Assembly: GCA_001873755.1 (NCBI GenBank) | Contig: MNZT01000126.1 | Location: forward strand, 1 to 6,310 | Reading direction: 5' to 3' | Source of the DNA: Candidatus Wirthbacteria bacterium CG2_30_54_11 | Lineage (GTDB): Bacteria > Patescibacteriota > CG2-30-54-11 | Length of the DNA stretch: 6,310 bases | Part shown: positions 6,152-6,310 of the stretch, piece by piece | How positions within the stretch are numbered: position 1 is the stretch's first letter | How the letters are laid out: each line of letters starts with the position of its first letter | The notes under the pieces: generated by a model | Told to the model about the DNA's origin: nothing | The model's input: only the letters and a program-made list of their open reading frames with translations | The model's database searches: none | Made by a program: the position numbers and the translations under genes

Positions 6152-6196
6152 GAATGTACTTAGTTATCCAAAGGAACCAATGTAAAAGCAGAGGGG

Positions 6197-6225
6197 AGTA
6201 TACCATCGGTCCCGGCTGAAAACAA
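6197..6225 (-). promoter_or_regulatory. Sigma70-type promoter for tRNA-Val
   Basis: On the minus strand a TTGTTT -35 element (6225-6220) and a TATACT -10 element (6202-6197) are separated by exactly 17 bases. The -10 matches the consensus in five of six positions and the -35 in three. Transcription would begin near 6190, leaving a leader of about 40 bases before the tRNA. Placement and orientation fit the tRNA well. Confidence 0.65.
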
Positions 6226-6234
6226 GGGTTCGAA

Positions 6235-6310
6235 TTAGATCACGAAATATCTTACCGAAGGAGGTAACGTTAGCTCATTCATAATCTTACCGAAAGGTGG
6301 GACAATCTCT
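6235..6310 (-). CDS. Possible C-terminal end of an upstream gene (unidentified)
   Basis: One minus-strand frame is open from the window edge to a TAA at 6237-6235, giving about 24 residues ending in SVRYFVI. The other two minus-strand frames stop within the first 40 bases. A 24-codon open stretch arises often by chance, and I recognise no family, so this may equally be non-coding. It ends shortly before the tRNA promoter, where the end of a preceding gene would be expected. Confidence 0.2.
   Translation of the reverse strand, partial: EIVPPFGKIMNELTLPPSVRYFVI
6249..6300. repeat. Two-copy short direct repeat, period 35
   Basis: ATCTTACCGAA occurs at 6249-6259 and again at 6284-6294. Each copy is followed by a purine-rich G stretch (GGAGG and AGGTGG). 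Each copy can also form a small hairpin: TTACC with GGTAA in the first, and ACC-GAAA-GGT in the second. The period is not a multiple of three, which argues against a repeated peptide. The function is unknown. Confidence 0.5.

Noticed and set aside
6260..6270. Plus-strand gene start after the strong AAGGAGGT
   Set aside because: No ATG, GTG or TTG follows at a usable distance, and a stop follows within a few codons.

Overview
The window is a compact bacterial gene block. Every supported gene lies on the minus strand, so transcription runs from the right edge (6310) to the left edge (1). In order of transcription it holds a possible gene tail at the right edge, a tRNA-Val with its own promoter and a following terminator, two tandem type I signal peptidases, the four subunits of a 2-oxoacid:ferredoxin oxidoreductase (order delta-alpha-beta-gamma, korDABC), and the two subunits of succinyl-CoA synthetase (sucC, then sucD, which is cut by the left edge).

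The metabolic half (1-4501) is a coherent module. KorDABC interconverts 2-oxoglutarate + CoA and succinyl-CoA + CO2, using ferredoxin as electron carrier. SucCD interconverts succinyl-CoA and succinate with formation or use of a nucleoside triphosphate. Together they cover the 2-oxoglutarate/succinate segment of an oxidative or reductive (partial) TCA route. The 2-oxoglutarate assignment rests mainly on the adjacency to sucCD, because sequence motifs alone do not separate this enzyme from other 2-oxoacid oxidoreductases. Gaps within this block are 18-46 bp, as expected for one operon, and several genes have clear Shine-Dalgarno sites.

The secretion half (4578-5947) has two complete, apparently active signal peptidase I paralogues separated by 26 bp. 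They share an extended loop after the GDNR...SR box and a similar C-terminal tail, which suggests an old tandem duplication. A 76-bp gap without a clear promoter or terminator lies between them and korD, so they may be co-transcribed with the metabolic genes.

The right part (5948-6310) has little or no protein coding. It contains a tRNA-Val(CAC) with an encoded CCA end, a good sigma70-like promoter upstream of it, a 3' trailer rich in inverted repeats, and a U-tailed intrinsic terminator.

Organism: a bacterium of roughly balanced GC content using ordinary stop codons (UGA ends korC, korA and the second lepB, so there is no sign of UGA recoding). The short signal peptidases resemble those of Gram-positive and candidate-phyla (Patescibacteria-type) bacteria, and several genes lack a good Shine-Dalgarno. 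This is only a weak taxonomic hint. No mobile element, CRISPR array or plainly new system is visible. The most notable points are the linkage of the two modules, the paired peptidases and the structured tRNA trailer.
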